Source of the DNA: Yersinia intermedia
GTDB taxonomy: Bacteria > Pseudomonadota > Gammaproteobacteria > Enterobacterales > Enterobacteriaceae
DNA: 64,000 bases
Assembly (NCBI RefSeq): GCF_900635455.1
Contig: NZ_LR134116.1
Coordinates: 1,550,001-1,614,000, forward strand
Direction of reading: 5' to 3'
The translations under genes and the position numbers were made by a program. Below, piece by piece: positions 48,264-59,336 of the stretch (the first letter of the stretch is position 1; every line of letters starts with the position of its first letter). The notes under the pieces were generated by a model. It made no database searches. It was not told where the DNA came from and saw nothing but the letters and a program-made list of their open reading frames with translations.

Positions 48264-50936
48264 ATGAGCGACCTTGCCAGAGAAATAACACCGGTCAACA
48301 TCGAGGAAGAGCTGAAAAGCTCCTATCTGGATTATGCGATGTCCGTTATTGTCGGACGTGCTTTACCAGATGTCCGGGATGGACTGAAACCGGTGCACCG
48401 TCGCGTACTGTATGCGATGAATGTACTGGGTAATGACTGGAATAAACCATACAAAAAATCGGCCCGTGTAGTCGGGGACGTTATCGGTAAATATCACCCG
48501 CATGGTGACAGCGCGGTCTACGACACAATTGTGCGTATGGCCCAGCCGTTCTCACTGCGCTATATGCTGGTGGATGGGCAGGGCAACTTCGGTTCCGTCG
48601 ATGGCGACTCCGCTGCGGCGATGCGTTATACCGAAATCCGTATGTCTAAAATTGCTCACGAATTGTTAGCGGATTTAGAAAAAGATACCGTTGACTTCGT
48701 GCCTAACTATGATGGTACGGAACAGATCCCCGCAGTGATGCCAACCCGAATCCCTAACCTGTTGGTTAACGGTTCGTCTGGTATTGCCGTTGGGATGGCA
48801 ACCAATATTCCGCCACATAACCTGTCTGAGGTTATTGATGGCTGTCTGGCCCTGATCGAAGATGAAAACATCACCATTGAAGGGTTGATGGAGTTCATCC
48901 CTGGCCCAGACTTCCCAACAGCAGCCATTATTAATGGTCGCCGTGGTATTGAAGAGGCTTATCGTACTGGCCGTGGCAAGGTCTATATCCGTGCCCGTGC
49001 TGAAGTTGAAGCCGACGCGAAAACTGGCCGTGAAACCATTATCGTTCACGAGATCCCGTATCAGGTGAACAAAGCGCGGTTGATTGAGAAAATCGCTGAG
49101 CTGGTCAAAGAGAAACGCGTAGAAGGCATCAGCGCGTTACGTGATGAGTCTGATAAAGACGGCATGCGTATCGTGATTGAGATTAAACGTGACGCCGTCG
49201 GGGAAGTGGTTCTAAATAACCTCTATTCACTGACGCAACTTCAGGTGACTTTCGGTATCAATATGGTGGCTCTGTCTCAAGGGCAGCCTAAATTGCTTAA
49301 CCTGAAAGACATTCTGGTTGCATTTGTGCGCCACCGCCGTGAAGTGGTTACCCGTCGTACCATTTTTGAACTGCGTAAAGCACGTGACCGCGCGCACATC
49401 CTTGAAGCATTGGCAATTGCACTGGCTAACATCGATCCGATTATCGAATTGATCCGCCGTGCCGCCACCCCTGCTGAAGCAAAAGCGGGCTTGATTGCCA
49501 ACTCATGGGAATTAGGCAACGTTGCGTCAATGTTGGAACGTGCCGGTGATGACGCTGCCCGCCCTGAGTGGCTGGAAGCTGAATACGGTATCCGTGACGG
49601 CAGATATTTCCTCACCGAGCAACAAGCTCAGGCAATCTTGGATCTGCGTTTGCAGAAACTGACGGGCCTGGAGCATGAAAAACTGCTGGATGAGTATAAA
49701 GAACTGCTGACCTTAATTGGTGAGTTGATCTTTATTCTGGAAAACCCGGATCGCCTGATGGAGGTTATCCGCGAAGAATTAGTGGCTATCAAAGAGCAAT
49801 ATAACGACGCACGTCGTACTGAGATAACGGCTAATACTTCCGACATCAACATCGAAGATCTGATTAATCAGGAAGATGTGGTTGTGACGCTGTCCCATCA
49901 GGGCTACGTCAAATATCAACCGCTGACGGATTACGAAGCTCAGCGCCGTGGTGGTAAAGGTAAGTCAGCTGCTCGTATCAAAGAAGAAGACTTCATTGAT
50001 CGTCTGTTGGTTGCCAATACCCATGATACTATTTTGTGCTTCTCCAGCCGTGGCCGTCTCTATTGGATGAAGGTCTATCAGTTGCCGGAAGCCAGCCGTG
50101 GCGCACGTGGTCGTCCGATCGTGAACTTATTGCCGCTTGAGCCAAATGAGCGTATTACCGCCATTCTGCCAGTGCGGGAATATGAAGAAGGTCGTCACAT
50201 CTTTATGGCTACCGCCAGCGGCACCGTGAAGAAAACCGCTTTGACCGAGTTCAGTCGTCCACGCAGTGCCGGTATTATTGCCGTCAATCTGAATGAAGGC
50301 GATGAGCTGATTGGTGTGGATCTGACCGATGGCAGCAATGAAGTCATGCTGTTCTCCGCATTGGGTAAAGTGGTTCGCTTCCCTGAGTCACAGGTCCGTT
50401 CGATGGGCCGTACTGCGACCGGTGTACGTGGTATCAACCTCAATGGCGATGATCGGGTTATTTCTCTGATTATCCCACGCGGTGATGGCGAAATCTTGAC
50501 TGTGACTGAAAACGGTTATGGTAAGCGTACCGCAGTGGAAGAGTACCCAACCAAGTCTCGTGCGACTCAGGGTGTTATCTCCATTAAAGTCAGTGAGCGT
50601 AATGGTAAGGTTGTGGGGGCTGTTCAGGTGGCACCTACCGACCAGATCATGATGATCACCGATGCGGGCACGTTGGTACGTACTCGCGTATCTGAAGTGA
50701 GTGTCGTGGGGCGTAATACCCAAGGTGTGACGCTGATCCGTACCGCAGAAGATGAACATGTCGTCGGTCTGCAACGTGTTGCTGAGCCAGAAGAGGATGA
50801 TGAAATCCTTGATGGCGAATCATTAGACGGTGAAGAGGGCGGCGAAGATAATGCTGCACTGAACACACCAGAAGATGACGATGCTGCTGATGAAGCAGAA
50901 GAAGGCGACGCTGAAGACGAGGATGACAACGTATAA
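48264..50936 (+). CDS. gyrA: DNA gyrase subunit A
   Basis: GyrA is the breakage-reunion subunit of gyrase, which introduces negative supercoils. The active-site tyrosine is Tyr122 in AMRYTE. The quinolone-resistance-determining region reads [13 protein letters not shown] with Ser83 and Asp87, the susceptible wild-type state. The GyrA box QRRGGKG (about residue 560) opens the DNA-wrapping C-terminal domain. The 890-residue protein is a little longer than E. coli GyrA (875) because of the acidic tail (~residues 835-890, rich in Glu/Asp). It is monocistronic, ended by a strong terminator. Confidence 0.98.
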   Translation: MSDLAREITPVNIEEELKSSYLDYAMSVIVGRALPDVRDGLKPVHRRVLYAMNVLGNDWNKPYKKSARVVGDVIGKYHPHGDSAVYDTIVRMAQPFSLRYMLVDGQGNFGSVDGDSAAAMRYTEIRMSKIAHELLADLEKDTVDFVPNYDGTEQIPAVMPTRIPNLLVNGSSGIAVGMATNIPPHNLSEVIDGCLALIEDENITIEGLMEFIPGPDFPTAAIINGRRGIEEAYRTGRGKVYIRARAEVEADAKTGRETIIVHEIPYQVNKARLIEKIAELVKEKRVEGISALRDESDKDGMRIVIEIKRDAVGEVVLNNLYSLTQLQVTFGINMVALSQGQPKLLNLKDILVAFVRHRREVVTRRTIFELRKARDRAHILEALAIALANIDPIIELIRRAATPAEAKAGLIANSWELGNVASMLERAGDDAARPEWLEAEYGIRDGRYFLTEQQAQAILDLRLQKLTGLEHEKLLDEYKELLTLIGELIFILENPDRLMEVIREELVAIKEQYNDARRTEITANTSDINIEDLINQEDVVVTLSHQGYVKYQPLTDYEAQRRGGKGKSAARIKEEDFIDRLLVANTHDTILCFSSRGRLYWMKVYQLPEASRGARGRPIVNLLPLEPNERITAILPVREYEEGRHIFMATASGTVKKTALTEFSRPRSAGIIAVNLNEGDELIGVDLTDGSNEVMLFSALGKVVRFPESQVRSMGRTATGVRGINLNGDDRVISLIIPRGDGEILTVTENGYGKRTAVEEYPTKSRATQGVISIKVSERNGKVVGAVQVAPTDQIMMITDAGTLVRTRVSEVSVVGRNTQGVTLIRTAEDEHVVGLQRVAEPEEDDEILDGESLDGEEGGEDNAALNTPEDDDAADEAEEGDAEDEDDNV

Positions 50937-50953
50937 TGCGTTGTTGAAAACAA

Positions 50954-50979
50954 GAGCCAGCTTACGAGCTGGCTTTTTT
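50954..50979 (+). terminator. Terminator of gyrA
   Basis: AGCCAGCT and AGCTGGCT form a perfect 8-bp stem with a TACG tetraloop, followed by TTTTTA, 18 bases after the gyrA stop. Confidence 0.95.
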
Positions 50980-51049
50980 ATGGCTTATCGGTAGTGTATT
51001 CTGTTGTTCACGCAGCCTGTCCGGCAATGCTTTTCATCATGGGATCAGA

Positions 51050-53917
51050 TTGAAATATCTCTCTTCATTTCGCACGACACTGAAAATATCCCGTTACTTG
51101 TTTCGGGTATTGGCCATCATGTTATGGTCACTTGGCGCACTGCTGACCACTTTTTATATCCTGAATATTCTCAACGAAAAAAAATCAGATATCCGTCAGG
51201 AATATAATACTAACTTTGAACAGGCGCAGAGCTACATCAGGCACTCCGCCGATATTATCCGTGATATCAAGTATATGGCGGAAAACAGATTAAACCAGGA
51301 CTCGGCAAGCAGTGAGATCGCTGCTGGCGCTTTTATCAAAAACAAAACGACACCACAATATCATCCGCTTAGTGCCGGTGCAGATTGTGCTGCACTTAAT
51401 TCATCGCGTCACTCTTCATTAAATTCTCTTAGTAACCTTATCCTGTATTGGAAAGAGAACTTTGCCGCTGCCTATGACCTTAACCGGATATTTTTTATTG
51501 GTAGCGACACGCTGTGCATGGTGGATTTCGATATTCGTAATACCCCGATGGAGCAGGAGAGTCTGCTTAAGTCATTGAATGAGAATATTTTAAAATATCG
51601 AGATGCTAAAAATCAGGATAAAGACAGTACGCTGTATTGGATAGTACCGGGTGTACGGCCTGAGATTGGCACCTTATATGTTCTGACCCCCCTTTATGTG
51701 GGGAACAAGCTAGAAGCGATGGTGGGTACTGAGCAAACTATCCGCCTGGAAGATTTTATCTCTCCTGGGTCATTGCCTATCGGCGTGACATTGCTTGATG
51801 AGGATAATGAGCCGGTATTACGGTTAGCGACAGGGGAACGATATGCGTCGATATTGGACGATTACCCCGACTCTCCGTTTTATTTCGGCTATGTTGATGA
51901 TTACAACTCTCTTATTCTAAAAAAGAATTTACTGCCATCAACACTCAGTATCGCTTATTCCTTACCGGTTAGAACGATAATAGATGCATTCAAGTTATTA
52001 ATTTTTAATGCATTTCTTCTGAACGCGCTTTCTGGTGTCGTGATCTTTACTTTGGCGTGGCTATTTGAGCGAAAAATGTTCCACCCAGCAGAAGATAACG
52101 CCTTGAGGCTGGAGGAACATGAGCAGTTCAACCGTAAAATTGTCGCTTCGGCTCCTGTCGGCATTTCTATTCTGCGCATTAGTGACGGGACCAATATCCT
52201 CAGCAATGAATTGGCACATAACTATATTAATTTGCTGACGAATGAGGATCGCGAACGTATTACACGCATTATTTGTGAGCAGCAGGCAAACTTTGTCGAT
52301 GTCATGACCAGTAATAACAATAATCTGCAAATTAGCTTTGTTCACTCCCGTTATCGCAACGAAGATGTGGCTATTTGCGTGCTGGTAGATGTTAGCTCGC
52401 GGGTCAAAATGGAAGAGTCACTGCAAGAGATGGCAGCCGCAGCGGAGCAGGCCAGCCAATCAAAATCGATGTTTTTAGCCACGGTCAGCCACGAGTTACG
52501 CACACCACTATATGGGATTATTGGTAACCTCGATTTATTGCAAACCAAAGAGTTACCGCACGGTGTTGATCGTTTGGTGACGGCGATGAATAATTCATCA
52601 GGCTTATTACTCAAAATTATCAGTGATATCCTCGATTTTTCTAAAATAGAATCTGAACAACTGAAAATTGAGCCGAGTGAGTTTTCTACCGTGGAGGTGA
52701 TAACCCATATTACGGCTAACTATTTACCGCTGGTGGTTAAAAAACGATTAGGCCTCTACTGCTTTATTGAGCCTGATGTCCCACGGCAGATGCTAGGTGA
52801 CTCGGTGCGCTTGCAACAGGTGATTTCTAACCTGTTAAATAATGCCATAAAATTTACAGATACTGGCTGTATTATCTTGCAGGTTCGGGTGCGCGGCGAT
52901 TATCTGGAATTTCGGGTGCGAGATACCGGCGTGGGGATTAATTCACGTGAAATTAACCAGTTATTTGATCCCTTCTTCCAGGTTGGAACCGGGGTGCAGC
53001 GCCATTTTCAGGGTACCGGATTAGGTCTGGCTATCTGTGAGAAGTTGGTCAACCTGATGGATGGTGATGTTGAAGTGGTTTCTGAACTGGGGATGGGCAG
53101 TATTTTTGCTATCCGCATTCCATTGTATTTGGCCGAAAATGGCAATCAGGCCAAAAATGCGGTATTGCCACAAAGTGACCGTTGGCAAGGGAAAACGTTA
53201 TGGTTAGATATTCGTAATGCGCGGCTAGAGAGCTATTTACTTGATCTACTTAGCCATTTTGGTGCCACGATCCAGCGTTACAGTAATGAACAGACTTTGC
53301 AGGAGCAAGTGCTGATTTGTGATTACTTACCGCAAATAAATGCACCGCTATCGACGTGGATTCAAATCTCCATTGAGCACATTGGTTTGCCACAAGAGAC
53401 ACGTCCAGGCTATTGGTTACTGAGTACATCGACCCTGCTGGAGATAGTCCCGCTATTGGACCAGATATTGCTTGAGCAGCCATTGGTTGAGAATGCACCA
53501 TTACAGTTGCCAGCCCCGAAAGCAAATCAGGATGAAAATGCAGACCTGCAAATTCTGGTTGTGGACGATCATCCGATTAATCGCCGGTTATTAGCTGATC
53601 AGCTCACTACCTTAGGCTACCAAGTCATTACCGCGAATGATGGGTTGGATGCTCTGGCAGTATTGAGTGCCAATAATGTCGATATTGTACTGACTGACGT
53701 GAACATGCCAAATATGGATGGCTATCGTTTGACTCAGCGCCTGCGTCAGCTAAATCACCACTTCCCCATCATCGGTGTAACAGCTAATGCATTAGCTGAA
53801 GGCAAACAACGGTGCATTGAAGCAGGGATGGATAACTGTTTGTCCAAGCCAGTGACACTGGATACATTGCGCCAGATGTTGGTTTACTATAGCGACAAAG
53901 TCCGCCGTTCACGTTAA
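51050..53917 (+). CDS. rcsC: Rcs phosphorelay hybrid sensor kinase RcsC
   Basis: RcsC is the hybrid kinase of the Rcs envelope-stress phosphorelay, passing phosphate to RcsD and RcsB. Order: N-terminal membrane helix (~20-42), periplasmic domain to ~310, second membrane helix (~313-335), linker/PAS-like domain, HisKA with His481 (ATVSHELRTPLYG), ATPase with NNAIKFTDTG and GTGLGLAICEKL, the RcsC-specific ABL domain, and a C-terminal receiver with Asp883 (LTDVNMPNMDGY). At 955 residues it is near E. coli (949). The start is TTG, as in E. coli, giving MKYLSSFRTTLK. It is convergent with rcsB. Confidence 0.96.
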   Translation: MKYLSSFRTTLKISRYLFRVLAIMLWSLGALLTTFYILNILNEKKSDIRQEYNTNFEQAQSYIRHSADIIRDIKYMAENRLNQDSASSEIAAGAFIKNKTTPQYHPLSAGADCAALNSSRHSSLNSLSNLILYWKENFAAAYDLNRIFFIGSDTLCMVDFDIRNTPMEQESLLKSLNENILKYRDAKNQDKDSTLYWIVPGVRPEIGTLYVLTPLYVGNKLEAMVGTEQTIRLEDFISPGSLPIGVTLLDEDNEPVLRLATGERYASILDDYPDSPFYFGYVDDYNSLILKKNLLPSTLSIAYSLPVRTIIDAFKLLIFNAFLLNALSGVVIFTLAWLFERKMFHPAEDNALRLEEHEQFNRKIVASAPVGISILRISDGTNILSNELAHNYINLLTNEDRERITRIICEQQANFVDVMTSNNNNLQISFVHSRYRNEDVAICVLVDVSSRVKMEESLQEMAAAAEQASQSKSMFLATVSHELRTPLYGIIGNLDLLQTKELPHGVDRLVTAMNNSSGLLLKIISDILDFSKIESEQLKIEPSEFSTVEVITHITANYLPLVVKKRLGLYCFIEPDVPRQMLGDSVRLQQVISNLLNNAIKFTDTGCIILQVRVRGDYLEFRVRDTGVGINSREINQLFDPFFQVGTGVQRHFQGTGLGLAICEKLVNLMDGDVEVVSELGMGSIFAIRIPLYLAENGNQAKNAVLPQSDRWQGKTLWLDIRNARLESYLLDLLSHFGATIQRYSNEQTLQEQVLICDYLPQINAPLSTWIQISIEHIGLPQETRPGYWLLSTSTLLEIVPLLDQILLEQPLVENAPLQLPAPKANQDENADLQILVVDDHPINRRLLADQLTTLGYQVITANDGLDALAVLSANNVDIVLTDVNMPNMDGYRLTQRLRQLNHHFPIIGVTANALAEGKQRCIEAGMDNCLSKPVTLDTLRQMLVYYSDKVRRSR

Positions 53918-53918
53918 A

Positions 53919-54056
53919 GCCTTCGTACTTGAAGCCGCAGGGGTGTTAGCTGCAACTCCAATTACTTTAGCTCATGCCTTCGTACTTGAAGCCACAGGGG
54001 TGTTAGCTGTAACTCCAATTACTTTAGCTTAAGGCCTGATACTGGAAGCTACGGGG
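53919..54056. repeat. Tandem 57-bp repeats derived from ERIC ends
   Basis: GCCTTCGTACTTGAAGCC...ATTACTTTAGCTCAT (53919-53975) is repeated at once with four or so changes (53976-54032), and a partial third unit follows (GGCCTGATACTGGAAGCTACGGGG). Each unit resembles the two outer ends of an ERIC joined with the centre lost (compare 30570-30697: CTTCGTTCTTGAAGCCACAGGGGGGTTAGCT ... CCAATTACTTTGG). Confidence 0.75.
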
Positions 54057-54131
54057 AGCGGTTTAAGCAGTTTGGTTGGTTATAACGAGAGTTAATACAT
54101 TAATAGTGTGAATGGGTGAATGGATAGAAAT

Positions 54132-54178
54132 AAGCTCGGTGTTGCTGAGCAAAGGCTGCTGAGTAACACCGGGCTTGA
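54132..54178 (-). terminator. Candidate hairpin terminator of rcsDB
   Basis: AAGCTCGGTGTT and AACACCGGGCTT form a long stem with further pairing in the loop, 22 bases after the rcsB stop on the minus strand. The T tract on that strand is weak (TTATTTCTATC). Confidence 0.6.
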
Positions 54179-54199
54179 GAGTATCTCTGTTGATAAAGA

Positions 54200-54853
54200 T
54201 TATTGTTCTTTATCAACCTGACTAATGGTTACAGATGAAAGATAGTTCAACAGCGCGATATCATTATCTACGCCCAGTTTCATCATGGCCGATTTCTTCT
54301 GGCTACTGATGGTTTTAATGCTGCGATTGAGCTTTCTGGCGATTTCAGTCACCAAGAAGCCCTCAGCAAATAACCGTAAAACTTCACTTTCTTTCGGTGA
54401 TAAACGCTTATCACCGTAACCGTTAGCACTGATTTTTTCTAGCAGTTTAGCAACGCTCTCTGGGGTGAACTTCTTCCCTTTCTGTAGTGCTGCCAATGCC
54501 TTAGGCAAGTCGGCTGGTGCGCCTTGCTTTAATACTATCCCATCAATATCCAAGTCCAAAACGGAACTGAGAATAGCGGGGTTATTATTCATGGTCAGAA
54601 CAATTATGGCTAAATCTGGGTAATGCCTTTTTATATATTTTATCAGAGTGATGCCATCACCGTACTTATCCCCAGGCATGGAGAGGTCGGTAATTAGCAC
54701 ATTGGCATCAAGTTTAGACAAACTGTTAATAAGCGCTGTGGAGTCTTCAAACTCCCCGACAACGTTTACCCATTCTATTTGCTCAAGCGACTTTCGGATG
54801 CCAAACAACACAATTGGATGGTCATCAGCAATAATTACATTAAGGTTGTTCAT
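54200..54853 (-). CDS. rcsB: Response regulator RcsB
   Basis: RcsB is the DNA-binding response regulator of the Rcs phosphorelay, controlling capsule, motility and envelope genes with or without RcsA. The receiver domain has Asp10/Asp11 and the phospho-acceptor Asp56 (NVLITDLSMPG); a LuxR-type helix-turn-helix lies at about residues 150-200 (LSPKESEVLRLFAEGFLVTEIARKLNRS). The 217 residues differ by one from E. coli. It starts two bases after the rcsD stop, so both are cotranscribed. Confidence 0.97.
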   Translation of the reverse strand: MNNLNVIIADDHPIVLFGIRKSLEQIEWVNVVGEFEDSTALINSLSKLDANVLITDLSMPGDKYGDGITLIKYIKRHYPDLAIIVLTMNNNPAILSSVLDLDIDGIVLKQGAPADLPKALAALQKGKKFTPESVAKLLEKISANGYGDKRLSPKESEVLRLFAEGFLVTEIARKLNRSIKTISSQKKSAMMKLGVDNDIALLNYLSSVTISQVDKEQ

Positions 54854-54855
54854 GG

Positions 54856-57549
54856 TTATGGGTTACCTTGCTGCAACAGTCTGGTGACGAAAGAATCAAT
54901 TTGACTGATGCTATTTTCGATCTTCAACCGATCGCCATCTGCGATATGCTGTTCTAATGTTTCACATAGCTGTTTGCCAAGTATCAGGTTCAACATAGCA
55001 AATACGCCTTTCAATCGATGTGCCGTCTGCGAAAGCGATATGAAATCACGTTGCTGAAGTTCAGTATACAGTTTCTTCAGATCTACCGGTACTGTCTCAA
55101 CAAATAAGGAATAATAGTCACTGGATTTTAGTTGCTGCTCATAGGCACTTATATCACCAGCATCAATGAATTCAGATTCTTCTTGTGACTCATCTGATAT
55201 GATGCGCTGCTCGATTAATAATAATATTGCATCAATAACAGCACTGCCTAAATTATAATTTACCCGAATATAATTATCCTGCAACTGCTGTAAACCTACC
55301 TCATCTGAGGCCAGTAATAAGGTAAAATTATCATATTGTTGCGGGTTGTCCGTTAAGGTAACGTCGTAATCCCGCCCTGGTAAACGATCATCGGCGACAA
55401 TACAGTTAGCACCGAATGAATTCAATAACGTGGTGATGATTGAGCGCACTTCTTCGGAGGTTATATCTAATAGCGCCGTGACACCGTCCAATAGTTTTTC
55501 TTGCTCCTCCGCTTGTTCATTTTGGATAGCCATGGTTAAGCGAATTGTATAGCGAGTACCTATATCAACTTTACTGCGAATCTCGAGTTGGCCGTTTAAT
55601 TTCTTACATAATTGGTTACATAAAAAGAAGGTTAACCCCGACCCATGATTGTATCTGTCGACCAATGTTTGACTGAGGAACGGATAATTAAGATTGCTGA
55701 TTTCTTCATCAGAAATACCGACGCCAGTATCGGTTATCTTGATAACCAGTTGTTCTGGATTTTCAGGCTCGTGGCCAACATTGAGCGTAATTTTCCCATA
55801 AGCGGTGGTAATGACAGAATAATGCAGCAGCAGCGACAGTATCTTGCACAATATTTTTTCATCACCGATGTAATCCTGATCAATGTTGACATGATAGTGA
55901 TTAAACAGCGTTAAACCTTTCTGATTTATGGCAGGCAGTACCTCCAGTAGCAGCGCATCGATTAATGCTGATAGGGAGAAGGCTTCCTGTTCAGGCTGCC
56001 AGTCCTGCGTCTCTAGCCGCGTCAGTAGGGTAATGTTATCTATCAATTCGGCAATAGTGTCAGTTTGTTCTACCAACTTGGCCTTCAGTGCATGCTGTTG
56101 CTGTAAGTCGGTGGTGTTCTGGAGTTCATGGGCAATTTGATTGAGGCTATTGATAGGCTGATTCAGCTCAATTCCCAGATTGTGCAACATCAGCTTACGT
56201 GCTTGCAGGTTTTTGTCGTATTCACGCCGTGCCTGTTGCAGCTTTTTATTTACCAGTACCTCTTTATCCTGATCATGAAGTAGGAACAGATAGGTTTCTG
56301 GTGAAATCTGGCTGTGAAACATCCGAATCTCATAAACTTCATTATTCACCGTGCCCTGAATCACACCGTGATGCTGCTCCGCCATATGGGCAATTTTTTG
56401 CAGATTAAGATGCGGCATTAGGTTATCGGCAATCTGGTTGCTGGCGACAACAGTACTGTTGCTGAAGTTATAGACCAATAACCCTTGTGGCAGGCTGGTA
56501 ATGATCTCTTGGCTCAGCGATTTCTGCGCTTCTAACTGTTCGAGCATATCTGCGCTGGGGCGCACATATTGGCGACGCACAAAATAGATGCCTAAAACAG
56601 CTAATGCGAGCAACAATATATTGCTCAAAAGGAGCCAAAAGTTGTTTCTCAGCAGGTCGATTGCCAAGCCACCCACCGGCACACGGTAGACAATTTTCAG
56701 CGTGGCATTTGCCAGCGGCGCTGAAAATTCCAGCCAGGAACCATTCAACGCCACGCTGGTGACGACAATGTCCTCAGGGGCCATACCTTCATTTACGGGC
56801 GTCTTATCTTGTTGCAGTAGAAAGTTAGAGCGCGCCATGTTGGTCGGGATTAAATCATTGATAGGCAAGTCAAAAGCGATAACAGTAGCCAAATGCCCTG
56901 GATGGTTAAATGTGGTTCTCAGGGTAAAATAGTAGGCGTTCTGAAAGCGCAATTTACGTAACGGAGAGAAACTCTCACGTTCGTCTAAGGTATTAGCCTG
57001 TTGCAGCATCTCCGCGCGGCGAGATTCAGCGGCAACGGTTAGGTAACTTTCTTTGAAGCGTGAGGTAACTTCTTTTAAGGCCTGGGTGGTGATAAGTGTC
57101 AGGCTATTATCTTGGCCGTTAAGATAATACATGGAGTAGGTATCATTTTGTGAGCCCCAATGGCTATCAAGATAGTCAGACATCTGTAGGACCATCGGCA
57201 GTGTCGCTGTCTCATGATTGCCAAAAACGACCGAGTCAGTTTTTCGGCGCGTTTTTTCAATATAGTAAATATCAGGGCGCAGGCGGACTTCTTGTGCTGA
57301 GAGAATACTCTTCTCAGACATGTTGGGGTTATTGGCTAAATCGTATATCTGATAGGTATGATAGCGATAATCATCGATACGTTGTTGCAGACCTGCGGCG
57401 ATAGCCGTTAGCGCGTATTTTTTTTCTGTCAGATAGGCATTGGTATAGTTGTAGCTATACAGGCCCATCGTAATGAGCAGTAGTACGATAAACAGCCAGA
57501 AACAGCGGGTGATATTCGCAGAACTGGTAGATAACGAGTTATTTTGCAT
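54856..57549 (-). CDS. rcsD: Rcs phosphotransfer protein RcsD
   Basis: RcsD is the inner-membrane histidine phosphotransferase between RcsC and RcsB. The 897-residue protein (E. coli 890) has two membrane helices (~15-35 and ~305-330) around a periplasmic domain, a degenerate HisKA-like part without the phospho-acceptor histidine (KLMLHNLGIELNQPINSLNQ), an ATPase-like domain, an RcsD-ABL domain and a C-terminal Hpt domain with His844 (LSQTAHRLKGVFAML). Cotranscribed with rcsB. In pathogenic Y. pestis rcsD has been reported as altered; here it is intact. Confidence 0.96.
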   Translation of the reverse strand: MQNNSLSTSSANITRCFWLFIVLLLITMGLYSYNYTNAYLTEKKYALTAIAAGLQQRIDDYRYHTYQIYDLANNPNMSEKSILSAQEVRLRPDIYYIEKTRRKTDSVVFGNHETATLPMVLQMSDYLDSHWGSQNDTYSMYYLNGQDNSLTLITTQALKEVTSRFKESYLTVAAESRRAEMLQQANTLDERESFSPLRKLRFQNAYYFTLRTTFNHPGHLATVIAFDLPINDLIPTNMARSNFLLQQDKTPVNEGMAPEDIVVTSVALNGSWLEFSAPLANATLKIVYRVPVGGLAIDLLRNNFWLLLSNILLLALAVLGIYFVRRQYVRPSADMLEQLEAQKSLSQEIITSLPQGLLVYNFSNSTVVASNQIADNLMPHLNLQKIAHMAEQHHGVIQGTVNNEVYEIRMFHSQISPETYLFLLHDQDKEVLVNKKLQQARREYDKNLQARKLMLHNLGIELNQPINSLNQIAHELQNTTDLQQQHALKAKLVEQTDTIAELIDNITLLTRLETQDWQPEQEAFSLSALIDALLLEVLPAINQKGLTLFNHYHVNIDQDYIGDEKILCKILSLLLHYSVITTAYGKITLNVGHEPENPEQLVIKITDTGVGISDEEISNLNYPFLSQTLVDRYNHGSGLTFFLCNQLCKKLNGQLEIRSKVDIGTRYTIRLTMAIQNEQAEEQEKLLDGVTALLDITSEEVRSIITTLLNSFGANCIVADDRLPGRDYDVTLTDNPQQYDNFTLLLASDEVGLQQLQDNYIRVNYNLGSAVIDAILLLIEQRIISDESQEESEFIDAGDISAYEQQLKSSDYYSLFVETVPVDLKKLYTELQQRDFISLSQTAHRLKGVFAMLNLILGKQLCETLEQHIADGDRLKIENSISQIDSFVTRLLQQGNP

Positions 57550-57571
57550 AACGATAATGCATATTCCTTGA

Positions 57572-58726
57572 TTAGCGCGTGACGGCTCTGGCGCTGGCAG
57601 TGACAGTCAGCAATAGCAATGCCACACAGCCAAAAGCCACCGATAAATTACTTAATTGTGCGACAAACCCAATTGCCGCAGGGCCGGCTAAGATCCCGGC
57701 ATAGCCAATGGTGGTAATCGATGCAACCGCCAGGTTGGCCGGCATCACGGTCTGGTTACCGGCGGCAGTAAACAAGATAGGGACAACATTCGATGCCCCA
57801 AGCCCTACTAGCATAAAGCCAAAAAGAGCGGCCATTGAGCTATCGATGCTAATCGCAATGATGATCCCAAGCGCGGCACACAGGCTCCCGCCTAATAATA
57901 CCTTGTATCGGCCCAATCCGTTGACAATCCGATCCCCATTTAAACGCCCCAGCGTCATCGCGACGGCAAACACCGCATAACCCATTCCCGCTTGTGAAGG
58001 AGCCATACCGTGCAGTGTGGTTAGGAAGAGCGCACTCCAGTCCAGCATCGAGCCTTCGGCCAGAAACATGACAAAGCATAGGAAACCAATAAACATGACC
58101 CAGCCGCGCGGCCAAACAAACAGTGGCCCGTCATGGGGTTCTCCACTGCCTCGTAGCAAATGCTGATTGGCGGTTAGCAGTAGAACAATCATTAGCGTGA
58201 CGGTAGCGGTGATCGCCACCAGTGGACTTAGCCCTAACCATAATAAAGCACTCACCCCCCCAGCACCGGCAATCCCACCAACACTGAACAGACCGTGGAA
58301 ACCGGACATCATGGCCCGGCCACTGGCCTTTTCAACAATAACGGCCTGAATGTTCATCGCAACATCCATTATGCCTATGGCTGCACCGAATACTAACAGA
58401 GCGAAGGCCATCGTCAGTGGTGTATTCATCAGGACTAACAAGGGCAGATCGAGGCACAACACGGCACCCGCCAGTAAAATCACTGCGCGGCATCCCCATT
58501 TTGCTGTTAGCACTCCGGTCAGGGGCATTGCCAACATCGAACCGATACCAATACACAATAACAGCAAACCCAACGAGGCATCATTAAGACCAATACGCGC
58601 TTTGGCAAAAGGCACTAATGGTGCCCAAGCGGCCATACCCAATCCGGCGATAAAGAATGCCAGCCGAGTTGAGACTTGTTGAGCAACACCTGGCTGCAAT
58701 GTTTGTTGATGTATTTTGGCGGTCAT
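57572..58726 (-). CDS. MFS transporter, YbjJ-like
   Basis: A 384-residue major facilitator with about twelve membrane helices. The N-terminal helix region RLAFFIAGLGMAAWAPLVPFAKARIGLNDASLGLLLLCIGIGSM, read in parts, fits the fucose permease/YbjJ branch. The DVAMNIQAVIVEKASGRAMMSGFHGLFSVGG region with MN and FHG motifs is typical of that branch. The substrate cannot be deduced. It lies upstream of rcsD on the same strand with a gap of 22 bases to the rcsD start, so read-through into rcsDB is possible. Confidence 0.85.
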   Translation of the reverse strand: MTAKIHQQTLQPGVAQQVSTRLAFFIAGLGMAAWAPLVPFAKARIGLNDASLGLLLLCIGIGSMLAMPLTGVLTAKWGCRAVILLAGAVLCLDLPLLVLMNTPLTMAFALLVFGAAIGIMDVAMNIQAVIVEKASGRAMMSGFHGLFSVGGIAGAGGVSALLWLGLSPLVAITATVTLMIVLLLTANQHLLRGSGEPHDGPLFVWPRGWVMFIGFLCFVMFLAEGSMLDWSALFLTTLHGMAPSQAGMGYAVFAVAMTLGRLNGDRIVNGLGRYKVLLGGSLCAALGIIIAISIDSSMAALFGFMLVGLGASNVVPILFTAAGNQTVMPANLAVASITTIGYAGILAGPAAIGFVAQLSNLSVAFGCVALLLLTVTASARAVTR

Positions 58727-59336
58727 GGGGTATCGGTCTGCATGTGAGATAAATAAGTTATATTGACAGATGTTTCTATCACAAAGAGAAATGTGGGTCG
58801 AAGGGATTTGTCTGGATTAGCGCAATAGTTTCTTTTTATATTTGGCTATTTGTTGGCACGCTACGCCCATATGGGAAGGTATGACTGATCATGGCATGAC
58901 TGACCCATTGGGCCATGATGCGACTTTTGTGTGTATACCCGTCATACTTCAAGTTGCATGTGCGTTGGTGGCTGCCTTCGCTCCCCCCAGTCACTTACTT
59001 GTGTAAGCTCTTGGGGGTTTGCTTAGTTGCTGCCTTCCTACAACTCGAATTATTTAGGGTATAGAAGTACATCCAGGATGGCGGTATCTCCCAATAAGGT
59101 TGTGGCGTAAAATCAGAAAGGATTAGCAGAGGTGTTGCGTATAAATACGATATAACCATTTCTTAGCCATTGATGGATAATTAGATGACTATCCACATGG
59201 TCGACTAATAATAAGTCTGATGCTGTTAAGCTATTCGTGCTTAAATAAAACAATGAAATTATATTGCCAGATGACTATTTCACCTTGTTAATAACTCAGT
59301 AGCTATAAATATGCTTTCTGATATATCTCAGGCAAT
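58727..59336. other. Intergenic region with ERIC, otherwise no feature
   Basis: Between the MFS gene start and the micF terminator. Apart from the ERIC listed separately (58934-59063) I see only AT-rich non-coding sequence, presumably with the MFS promoter near its left end. Confidence 0.5.
58934..59063. repeat. ERIC (IRU) element, well conserved
   Basis: A full-length 130-base ERIC: TATACCCGTCATACTTCAAG at the left, CCCCAGTCACTTACTTGTGTAAGCTC in the centre, and TACAACTCGAATTATTTAGGGTATA at the right. It is in the opposite orientation to the one at 42871. Confidence 0.93.

Noticed and set aside
48490..48540. Possible quinolone-resistance change in gyrA
   Set aside because: Ser83 and Asp87 are both present, so the region is wild type.
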